Part shown: positions 57,942 through 64,000 of the stretch, in pieces
Position numbering within the stretch: the stretch's first letter is position 1
Layout of the letters: each line of letters begins with the position of its first letter
Source: Phocicoccus schoeneichii
GTDB lineage: Bacteria; Bacillota; Bacilli; Staphylococcales; Salinicoccaceae
Direction of reading: 5' to 3'
Assembly (NCBI RefSeq): GCF_014635565.1
Contig: NZ_BMDB01000004.1
Coordinates: forward strand, 62,001-126,000
DNA length: 64,000 nucleotides
Notes under the pieces: generated by a model
The model's database searches: none
Told to the model about the DNA's origin: nothing
What the model saw: only the letters and a program-made list of their open reading frames with translations
Program-made: the position numbers and the translations under genes

Positions 57942-59126
57942 ATGCAATTAGGGAGTTTCAAAGCAAGATTTATTATTTTATCGATTATCGTTTGCATCAG
58001 TGGTTTCTCCCAAGGACTACTTCTACCTCTGATTTCATTTATTTTTGAAGAACGTGGTGTCAGTGCGTCACTGAGCGGATTACATACTGCTGGTCTATAT
58101 ATCGGTGTGTTTTTATCTTCACTTGTCATTGAAGGTCCGATGCGTAAATATGGATACCGCTTCTTAATTATTGTCGGTGGTATTACAGTAAGCTTGGCAA
58201 TTTTATCTTTCCCGATTTTAGATACTGTATTAATCTGGTTTATTTTACGTATTATTATTGGGATCGCGGATAACGTTCTTCATATTTCCACGCAAACCTG
58301 GTTGACTCAAACGACGCCAATCGAAAAGCTTGGACGCGTCATTGCGATTTATGGTCTCTTCTTCTCACTTGGATTTATGATTGGACCTAAGGTGAGTGAA
58401 CTTGTCGTTATCTGGGAGCCGCTACCTTTCGTGGTATCAGGTGTACTCACGATGCTCGCGTGGCCATTAATCTTATTAATTAAAGATGCAAAAGATGCAA
58501 GACCAGATCCAACAGATGCTCCGATGACATTTTTCACGACGCTTAAAAACTTTAAAGCTGTAATTATCACATCTTGGGCAGCGTTCATGTTCCCGATGTT
58601 ATATGGGTTTTTCGAGGCTTCAATCAACTCGAACTTCCCAGTGTTTGCACTCCGGAATGGTCTCGAGATTTCAGCAGTCACGTGGATTTTACCGATGTTT
58701 AACTTCGGGGGAATACTCCTGCAGTTACCGATTGGTGCTTTAGGAGACAAAATCGGTCGAGGAAAACTGCTTAGCATTCTAATGGTGATCGGTATAATTG
58801 CATTCACGCTGATGGAAGTATTTAACCAATCATTCCTAGGACTCATGATACTATTCACTGTTTCAGGTATGGCAACGGGGTCTGTGTTCTCTCTTGGACT
58901 TGGATATATGGCGGATGTCACGCCACGTGAAAACTTGCCTGCAGGTAACGTGATGGCAAATATCATGTTCTCTATTGGAAGTATCATAGGACCAATCATT
59001 GGTGGGTTTGTAATTTCTGTCACTGATGGTGCACTTTACTTCACATTCTTTGTTGTTATCATGGCGATTATTTTAATCTTAAACCTTGTTTATATGTCTA
59101 AAAGAAGAAATAGAATGGCACAGTAA
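57942..59126 (+). CDS. MFS transporter, 12 TM
   Basis: 394-aa major facilitator with about twelve hydrophobic segments. GLHTAGLYIGVFLSSLVIEGPMRKYGYRF (short piece LVIEGPMRKYG) is the loop 2-3 motif A region, and GALGDKIGRGK its repeat in the second half. The profile fits drug/metabolite efflux MFS of Bacillales; the substrate is not visible. The ATG has GGAGGG eight bases upstream. Confidence 0.85.
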   Translation: MQLGSFKARFIILSIIVCISGFSQGLLLPLISFIFEERGVSASLSGLHTAGLYIGVFLSSLVIEGPMRKYGYRFLIIVGGITVSLAILSFPILDTVLIWFILRIIIGIADNVLHISTQTWLTQTTPIEKLGRVIAIYGLFFSLGFMIGPKVSELVVIWEPLPFVVSGVLTMLAWPLILLIKDAKDARPDPTDAPMTFFTTLKNFKAVIITSWAAFMFPMLYGFFEASINSNFPVFALRNGLEISAVTWILPMFNFGGILLQLPIGALGDKIGRGKLLSILMVIGIIAFTLMEVFNQSFLGLMILFTVSGMATGSVFSLGLGYMADVTPRENLPAGNVMANIMFSIGSIIGPIIGGFVISVTDGALYFTFFVVIMAIILILNLVYMSKRRNRMAQ

Positions 59127-59171
59127 AACATGTTAAACTATATCTATTAACACTTTTTGAGGAGAATTTTT

Positions 59172-60101
59172 ATGTCAATCAAAATTTTTGGGCACCAAAA
59201 CCCAGATACTGATACAATCACATCAGCAATTGTGCTTGCTGAACTTGAATCTAAATTAGGAAGAGATGCGAAAGCATACCGTTTAGGTGAAGTGAATAAA
59301 GAAACTGCATATGCATTAAAATACTTTAATGTAGACGCACCTGAACTCTTAGACTCTGTTACTGAAGAAGATACAGTAATGCTTGTTGACCATAACGAGT
59401 TTCAACAATCAGCACCTGGAATCGAAGCTGCGACAATCTTAGCAGTTATTGATCACCACAGAGTTGCGAACTTTGAAACGAACGCACCACTTTACTTCCG
59501 TGCAGAACCAGTTGGTTGTACAGCAACTGTTCTTTATAAAATCTTCAATGAAAACAATATTGAAGTAACAAGAGAACTTGCTGGGTTGATGTTATCCGCG
59601 ATTATTTCAGACACACTCTTACTAAAATCACCAACTACAACTGAACAAGATGAAAAAACGTTATATCAATTAGCAGAAATTGCTGATATTAATCTTGAAT
59701 TATACGGATTAGAAATGCTTAAAGCTGGCGCGTCAACAAGTGATAAAACAGCAGAAGAACTTATTAACGGAGATGCGAAAACATTTGAAATGGGAGAACG
59801 CAGTGTACGCATTGCGCAAGTAAACGTAGTTGACGTTGACGAACTTTTCGAAAGAAAAGACGAACTAGTAGAAGCAATCAACAAAGAAATCGATGCAAAC
59901 AAGTATGATCTATTCACTCTAGTCGTGACAAACATTTTAGAATCAAACTCTAAAGTACTTGCACTAGGAGAACATCACGGCGTAATCGAAAAAGCATTCG
60001 ATGTCGCATTAGAAGACAACGCCGCAATCCTAAAAGGCGTTGTATCACGTAAAAAACAAGTCGTACCAAACATTGAAAAAGCATTTGCATCATTATATGA
60101 G
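59172..60101 (+). CDS. ppaC: Manganese-dependent inorganic pyrophosphatase PpaC
   Basis: About 309 aa from the ATG at 59172, with TGAGGAG upstream. DHH-family phosphoesterase: GHQNPDTDTI (metal His and Asp), LVDHNEFQQ and DHHR in the N-terminal domain, and the substrate-binding SRKKQVVP near the C-terminus (Family II PPase RKKQ motif). It hydrolyses pyrophosphate to drive biosynthesis. Confidence 0.95.
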
Positions 60102-60113
60102 TAAACAAGATAG

Positions 60114-60149
60114 ACGTGTAACCTGAAATAGTAGGTTGCACGTTTTTTT
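60114..60149 (+). terminator. Terminator of ppaC
   Basis: ACGTGTAACCT (60114-60124) and AGGTTGCACGT (60133-60143) form an 11-bp stem with one imperfect pair, followed by seven T. Confidence 0.8.
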
Positions 60150-60163
60150 GTGGGATTTTTTGG

Positions 60164-60693
60164 GGTGGCGTGAGGATTTGGTTAGCATTGTTGGCGTTAG
60201 TGTGCGATGGGTTGGTGCGAGTCGGTTGTTGGCGCGAAATCGTTGCGGTAAATAGATAAAAACAGAAATTAGCGCGAAAATAGTTAGCCGATCGTTGCGC
60301 TATTTGGTGTTTGCTAGAGATTAGCGCAAACATAATCGGCACATCGTTGCGCTATTTGGTGTTTGCTAGAGATTAGCGCAAACATAATCGGCACATCGTT
60401 GCGCTATTTGGTGTTTGCTGGAGATTAGCGCAAACATACTCGGCACATCGTTGCGCTATTTGGTGTTTGCTAGAAGTTAGCGCAAACATAATCGGCACAT
60501 CGTTGCGCTATTTGGTGATTGCTGGAGATTAACGCAAACATAATCGGCACATCGTTGCGCTATTTGGTGTTTGCTGGAGATTAACGCAAACATAATCGGC
60601 ACATCGTTGCGCTATTTGGTGTTTGCTAGAAGTTAGCGCAAACATAATCGGCACATCGTTGCGCTATTTGGTGTTTGTTAAAAATTAGCGCAA
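60164..60693. repeat. Tandem array of 52-bp hairpin units
   Basis: Eight clear units start at 60268, 60320, 60372, 60424, 60476, 60528, 60580 and 60632, exactly 52 bases apart, with a partial ninth at 60684. Each holds TTAGCGCAA then about 13 bases (ATAATCGGCACAT core) then TTGCGCTA, an 8-bp inverted repeat, and ends with TTTGGTGTTTGCTAGAG. Units differ by a few substitutions only. Degenerate units in the same phase extend left to about 60216 and perhaps 60164. The units contain no variable spacers and stops occur in the frames, so it is neither CRISPR nor coding. Confidence 0.9.
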
Positions 60694-61185
60694 CAATATT
60701 TTTTCCATAAGTATAGCTAATCTTGTTCCCGGACAAACTAGATATATGGCACGCACTTCCATACTACAACTCATTCCATTTCCCAGAGTTTTAGCTATAG
60801 TATGCTGTTTTTATCTTAAATATATTTATAGACAGAATCGATCCTGACACTAATCAGTAAATTTTTACGATTTGCGACAGGATACTTTGTGAATCGTGCC
60901 CTAATCAAAGGCTTTTTTAAATTAGAGGAAGAATACTCTTAGAATCCCTACTCTAACCAAGTTTTAGTTCACATTAGCTTCCGGATTCTCCGAGCATCCT
61001 TACTCTAATCAAGATTCCACACACTTTAGCGGTAGGATACTATTTTTATCCTGCCGTTAATTGGGTATCTTAACAACTTAAAGGAGGGATTCTGTTTTTA
61101 TCAAAAAAATAAGATGAAAACAACGCACCTTTTAGCGCTAATACTCTCAAACTTGCGTTTACCGCAACAAGGGCAGTACTAATCC
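60694..61185. repeat. Gene-free stretch with degenerate GGATAC hairpin repeats
   Basis: No gene is supported here. Imperfect units recur about every 47-55 bases, at about 60789, 60884, 60931, 60982, 61032 and 61087, with a GGAT(A/T)CT core, T-rich spacer and an ATCC(T/C) partner. The best, near 61022-61058, is AGCGGTAGGATA ... TATCCTGCCG, a near-perfect 10-bp stem. They resemble sequences at 32650-32790 and share the TTAGC...hairpin layout and period of the 52-bp array. Confidence 0.55.
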
Positions 61186-61226
61186 AACAAAAACACCCCT
61201 CCAGTCAAATAAATCTGACCTTAGGG
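61186..61226 (-). terminator. Terminator of the 94-aa gene
   Basis: CCCCTAAGGTCA and TGACTGGAGGGG on the minus strand form an imperfect stem followed by TGTTTTTG, 14 bases past the stop at 61240. Confidence 0.6.
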
Positions 61227-61239
61227 GCAACCACACTTT

Positions 61240-61524
61240 TTATTTAAACAGCCGCTTCACGATGCTCGTTTTTTTATCGCTTAAAAGTTCTTGTGAGCAG
61301 GTGTTTGTTACTTCATAGTTATATTCTTCTTGTGCGCGCTTATATGATACTTCGTCTATCCAATTCGTTTTCTCAACGTGCTCGAAACAGTTTGGGTGTA
61401 TGATTTCGCCTGTTGAATGATCGACAACCACACGTGTTCCACTACTCGTTTCGTCTACGATTGGCAAAAATAATAGCGCAATTACGGTTACAATTAAGAC
61501 ACTCGCATATATCCACTTTTTCAT
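61240..61524 (-). CDS. Small secreted or membrane-anchored protein, unknown
   Basis: 94 aa with GGAGG upstream. Residues 4-22 (WIYASVLIVTVIALLFLPI) form a signal anchor with no lipobox. The outer part has two cysteines (HPNCFEHV and NTCSQEL) that could form a disulphide. No family recognised. Divergent from the SOS-boxed yolD-like gene; whether the same operator acts on both is unclear. Confidence 0.6.
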   Translation of the reverse strand: MKKWIYASVLIVTVIALLFLPIVDETSSGTRVVVDHSTGEIIHPNCFEHVEKTNWIDEVSYKRAQEEYNYEVTNTCSQELLSDKKTSIVKRLFK

Positions 61525-61573
61525 AATCGTTCCTCCATCACTAATATACCATATCTTTTTCTAATTATACGTC

Positions 61574-61602
61574 TTGAAAAACAGAACATATGTTCGTATA
61601 AT
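61574..61602 (+). promoter_or_regulatory. LexA-boxed promoter of the yolD-like gene
   Basis: TTGAAA (61574-61579) and TATAAT (61597-61602) are 17 bases apart. The spacer holds GAACATATGTTC (61584-61595), a perfect match to the Firmicute SOS box GAAC-N4-GTTC. A LexA dimer here would block the promoter, so the downstream gene should be DNA-damage inducible. Confidence 0.8.
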
Positions 61603-61625
61603 TATAATAAGAAAGTAGGGATATT

Positions 61626-62003
61626 ATGGATTATAGACAGATGAAAACAGAAGAGCTCGATTCAAATATCCCTGTCGGCAGAGGGATGATCAAGTGGGCA
61701 CCCTTCGCAACGATGCCAGAGCAGTTTGAGAATGTTCAAAATATCATAGATTCACAAGATAAAATCACGCGCCCTGTTTTAACTGACGATCGTGTTGATT
61801 TACTGAACCGCAAGATGAGTTACGCTATGAACCACAAGCTCCCAGTCAAAATCGAATATTTCTATGATGGGTATCGCTACACTGTCGATGTTGAAATAAT
61901 AAAAATCGACCAATGGAGCGAAATGCTCATTGGCCGATATCTAGATTCATTAGAGACTTTCTTTATACCTTTTATGGATATATTGGAAATCTCACTATTA
62001 TAA
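61626..62003 (+). CDS. YolD-like protein, SOS-controlled
   Basis: 125 aa. PVGRGMIKWAPFATMPEQFENV is the YolD-family signature and IPFMDILEI the end. YolD proteins usually accompany Y-family polymerases (UvrX/DinB-type) and are damage induced; here no polymerase gene follows. The LexA-box promoter fits the family. The stop abuts the end of folD, which is convergent. Confidence 0.85.
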   Translation: MDYRQMKTEELDSNIPVGRGMIKWAPFATMPEQFENVQNIIDSQDKITRPVLTDDRVDLLNRKMSYAMNHKLPVKIEYFYDGYRYTVDVEIIKIDQWSEMLIGRYLDSLETFFIPFMDILEISLL

Positions 62004-62882
62004 TTAGTGTTTATCTGGTACGAAGAGGACTGCTTCTTTTTGGTACTCAACAGCTTTCATTAAATGTTGAGCAAGTACAGTTGTTGTGATTGCTCCAACC
62101 CCACCTGGTACTGGAGTAATCATGCTTGCTTTTTCTTTAACATTTTCAAAATCAACGTCTCCGACCATCTTGCCTTCATCGTTAAAGTTGATACCAACGT
62201 CAACAATGACTGCACCAGGTTTCACGTGTTGCTCTTGAATTAGATTGATCGCACCTGCACAGCTCACAATGATATCTGCATTCTTACAACTTTCTACGAG
62301 ATCTTTAGTATGCAAGTTACAAGTCGTTACTGTCGCATTTTTGTTTAACATAAGTAGTGAAAGTGGCTTACCTACTACTGCACTTGCACCAACGACTGTT
62401 ACGTTTTTACCTTCAAGCTCAACACCATAGAAATCAAGTAATTCCATTACAGCTGCTGGCGTACACGGTTCTAGTCGATCCGCTGCATTCGTCAACACTT
62501 TGCCTAAGTTCATCACAGTAAGTCCGTCAATATCTTTATGTGAACGCATCACACGTGATGCTTTTGTGATGTCGATGTGTTTTGGAAGTGGTTGGAGTAA
62601 AAGAATTCCGTGAACATCAACCGCCCAGTTCACTTCTTTAAACTTATCTAAAAATTCATTTTCAGAAATATCTTCTTTAAAGTGAAGTTGTTCTGTTTCG
62701 ATCCCTAATTTTTCAAACCGTTTTATAGCTGCATTCTCATAAGAGATGGAGTCTTCTAAATCTCCTACACGTACAAAACATACTTTTGGTGAAATACCAA
62801 TTCTTTTGGTTTCTTCAACTGCTTCTTTAATCTGTTCTGAAAGATGCGCAGCTACTTTTTTTCCATCGAGTAATTCTGCCAT
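62004..62882 (-). CDS. folD: Methylenetetrahydrofolate dehydrogenase/cyclohydrolase
   Basis: 292 aa from the ATG at 62882 (AGGAGTG upstream). Catalytic Tyr in ISYENAA and Lys in the following helix region, VHGILLLQPLPKHID, GLTVMNLGKVL, and the NADP loop VVGASAVVGKPLSLLML. It interconverts methylene- and formyl-tetrahydrofolate for purine and fMet synthesis. Single gene here. Confidence 0.95.
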   Translation of the reverse strand: MAELLDGKKVAAHLSEQIKEAVEETKRIGISPKVCFVRVGDLEDSISYENAAIKRFEKLGIETEQLHFKEDISENEFLDKFKEVNWAVDVHGILLLQPLPKHIDITKASRVMRSHKDIDGLTVMNLGKVLTNAADRLEPCTPAAVMELLDFYGVELEGKNVTVVGASAVVGKPLSLLMLNKNATVTTCNLHTKDLVESCKNADIIVSCAGAINLIQEQHVKPGAVIVDVGINFNDEGKMVGDVDFENVKEKASMITPVPGGVGAITTTVLAQHLMKAVEYQKEAVLFVPDKH

Positions 62883-62951
62883 TACACACACTCCTACTAG
62901 TAATATTCTTAATTTAAGTATATCACAGTCGCTCACTAAGCCCTTCTCTAA

Positions 62952-62983
62952 ACAAAAAATACCATATCAAAATTGATATGGTA
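62952..62983 (-). terminator. Terminator of rpmG
   Basis: TACCATATCA (62960-62969) and TGATATGGTA (62974-62983) form a perfect 10-bp stem; on the minus strand six T follow, close after the rpmG stop. Confidence 0.75.
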
Positions 62984-62998
62984 AGTGAAAACTTTTAA

Positions 62999-63148
62999 TT
63001 ATTTAGTTTCACGGTGTAAAGTAACTTTGTTTAATCTTGGGCTATATTTTTTAAATTCAATACGCTCAGGATTATTACGTTTGTTTTTTGTAGTAATGTA
63101 ATTACGGTCACCTGTTTCAGTGCACTCTAAAATAACGTTAACGCGCAT
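62999..63148 (-). CDS. rpmG: Ribosomal protein L33, cysteine-poor form
   Basis: 49 aa from the ATG at 63148 with AGGAGG upstream. Sequence [20 protein letters not shown] ... [17 protein letters not shown] is a complete L33. The zinc form has CTEC and YCPRL; here these are CTET and YSPRL, so the four-cysteine zinc site is lost. Such C- paralogs replace the zinc-binding L33 in zinc shortage in Bacillales. Its neighbour across a Zur box is a zinc-uptake lipoprotein, which supports that role. The leader of about 90 bases has two palindromes (TGTGCCATAGGCACA and CAACTGGCCAGTTG). Confidence 0.92.
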   Translation of the reverse strand: MRVNVILECTETGDRNYITTKNKRNNPERIEFKKYSPRLNKVTLHRETK

Positions 63149-63253
63149 GGTTTTCCCTCCTAATAAACATGTCTCGTGATTATGCTTTTCAACTGGCCAG
63201 TTGATCATCAAAGGATGAACTGTGTGCCATAGGCACATTAAATCACTTTGTCT

Positions 63254-63282
63254 ATAATACAGGATTTCACGACTATTTTCAA
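63254..63282 (-). promoter_or_regulatory. Promoter of rpmG
   Basis: On the minus strand TTGAAA (63277-63282) and TATTAT (63254-63259) with a 17-base spacer, about 105 bases before the rpmG start. The Zur box lies 27 bases upstream of this -35. Confidence 0.65.
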
Positions 63283-63300
63283 GTTTTTATTAAAAAATTA

Positions 63301-63329
63301 TTGCTTAATCGTAATCATTACGATATAAT
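63301..63329 (+). promoter_or_regulatory. Zur-boxed promoter of the zinc-binding lipoprotein gene
   Basis: TTGCTT (63301-63306) and TATAAT (63324-63329) are 17 bases apart. TCGTAATCATTACGA (63309-63323), a perfect 7-1-7 Zur operator, fills the spacer. With zinc bound, Zur should block this promoter; it may also act on the divergent rpmG promoter. Confidence 0.85.
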
Positions 63330-63360
63330 TTAAAACCGTAAGCAATAAGGAGGTCAATTT

Positions 63361-64000
63361 ATGAAATTTAAAGCTTTTTTAATTTTATCTATCACTTTAC
63401 TTCTCGCAGCCTGTGGCACGGGAGATAAAAACACGAAAACAGATGGAAACAAGCTACATATATACACAACAGTGTTTCCACTCTATAGCATGACAAAAGA
63501 AATCGGCGGAGATACTGTAGAAGTTGAATCTGTATACCCTGAAAACGTCAACATTCACTCATACGAGCCGTCTCAAAAAGATATTTTAAGCTATGCTGAA
63601 GGAGATTTATTTGTATTTACAAATGAAGAACTCGACCCACTCGCCAAAAAAATTAATGACACAATCGGTTCCCACACAAAATCACTTGCGGCATTCTCTT
63701 CTGAAGATAAACTGATTGAAAACGATCATAATCATGAAGGAGAATCAGAAGAAGAACACGCTGAACACGAGCATGAAGACGAAGAAGCACATGATCACGG
63801 AGATGAAGAATCTCACGACCATAGTCACGACGGACACGACCATGGTGCGCACGATCCGCACGTTTGGTTAGATCCGAACCTTGCACTAGAAATGGCCGAG
63901 AATATCACAAAAACATTATCTGAAATGAAACCCGAACATAAAGAACTGTATGAAAAGAACTTTAACAGATTAAAAGATGAGCTCGTTCAGATGGACAAAG
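63361..64000 (+). CDS. Zinc ABC transporter substrate-binding lipoprotein, partial
   Basis: Runs off the window end after 213 codons. Signal peptide MKFKAFLILSITLLLAAC has the lipobox LAAC. The mature part is the cluster A-I (ZnuA/AdcA/PsaA) family: YTTVFPLYSMTKEIGGD, the first metal His in NIHSYEPSQKD near residue 57, then a His/Glu/Asp-rich loop of about 45 residues with more than fifteen His (about 120-162), then HDPHVWLDP with the second metal His. The long His loop marks zinc specificity. Whether a C-terminal ZinT domain (AdcA type) follows cannot be seen. GGAGG lies eight bases upstream; Zur control is likely. Confidence 0.93.
   Translation, partial: MKFKAFLILSITLLLAACGTGDKNTKTDGNKLHIYTTVFPLYSMTKEIGGDTVEVESVYPENVNIHSYEPSQKDILSYAEGDLFVFTNEELDPLAKKINDTIGSHTKSLAAFSSEDKLIENDHNHEGESEEEHAEHEHEDEEAHDHGDEESHDHSHDGHDHGAHDPHVWLDPNLALEMAENITKTLSEMKPEHKELYEKNFNRLKDELVQMDK

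Noticed and set aside
58349-59023. 224-codon minus-strand frame opposite the MFS gene
   Set aside because: Mirror of a transmembrane-coding region; no independent support.
59950-60342. 130-codon minus-strand frame over the end of ppaC and the array
   Set aside because: It is antisense to ppaC and runs into low-complexity repeat DNA; no ribosome binding site or family signal.
60268-60693. 52-bp array considered as a CRISPR array
   Set aside because: Whole units repeat without variable spacers, the period is 52, and no cas gene is nearby.

Overview
The window looks like chromosome of a low-GC Firmicute in the family Staphylococcaceae, probably a genus outside Staphylococcus proper such as Jeotgalicoccus, Nosocomiicoccus or Salinicoccus. 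The genus is an inference. The block purB-pcrB-pcrA-ligA-camS-gatC-gatA-gatB ... dgkB-rlmD is the staphylococcal order, and CamS, the NETI-motif protein, UPF0316-nadE-pncB and ppaC support the family. No rRNA or tRNA gene was seen.

Layout. (1) 1-800: two co-oriented genes of unknown function behind a good sigma-A promoter; the second is cut by the window edge. (2) 887-23470: the late half of an HK97-type siphovirus prophage, all on the minus strand. Transcription runs from large terminase through portal, protease, capsid, connectors, tail, a GH18 tail hydrolase, holin and amidase to a cassette of three serine-recombinase genes. The third recombinase is broken by a one-base homopolymer insertion. 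Repressor, replication genes and small terminase are missing. (3) 23500-25000: a wrecked erm macrolide-resistance gene that keeps its attenuator hairpin, and a frameshifted gamma-glutamylcyclotransferase-like gene. (4) 25112-32567: core genes: an RlmD-family rRNA methyltransferase, a PLP dehydratase, an LLM flavin oxidoreductase, a second RlmD-family enzyme, dgkB, a GrpB-like protein and a membrane-anchored protein. (5) 32900-43760: a defence island inserted between dgkB and gatB. It holds a type I restriction-modification operon (hsdM, hsdS, hsdR) preceded by a methylase-plus-specificity fusion whose methylase catalytic motif is lost and by an unrecognised 170-aa partner. Two unknown small genes, a truncated DUF4268-like pseudogene and a rhodanese-like scrap lie at its edges. 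(6) 44038-58000: Asn/Gln amidotransferase GatCAB, CamS, LigA, PcrA, PcrB, PurB and the NAD-salvage genes nadE and pncB. (7) 57942-64000: an MFS transporter, ppaC, a strict 52-bp tandem hairpin array, an SOS-controlled yolD-like gene, folD, and a divergent Zur-box region between a cysteine-poor L33 ribosomal protein gene and a zinc-binding lipoprotein gene cut by the window end.

How the genes fit together. The phage module should build a complete capsid and tail, and a clear -1 frameshift site is present for the tail-assembly chaperone. It cannot be autonomous without its early region. The restriction operon has paired palindromic sites around its promoter, suggesting regulated expression. The most interesting candidates for something undescribed are the pseudo-methylase/170-aa pair inside the restriction operon, the 52-bp array with its degenerate relatives, and the compact Zur and SOS promoters.
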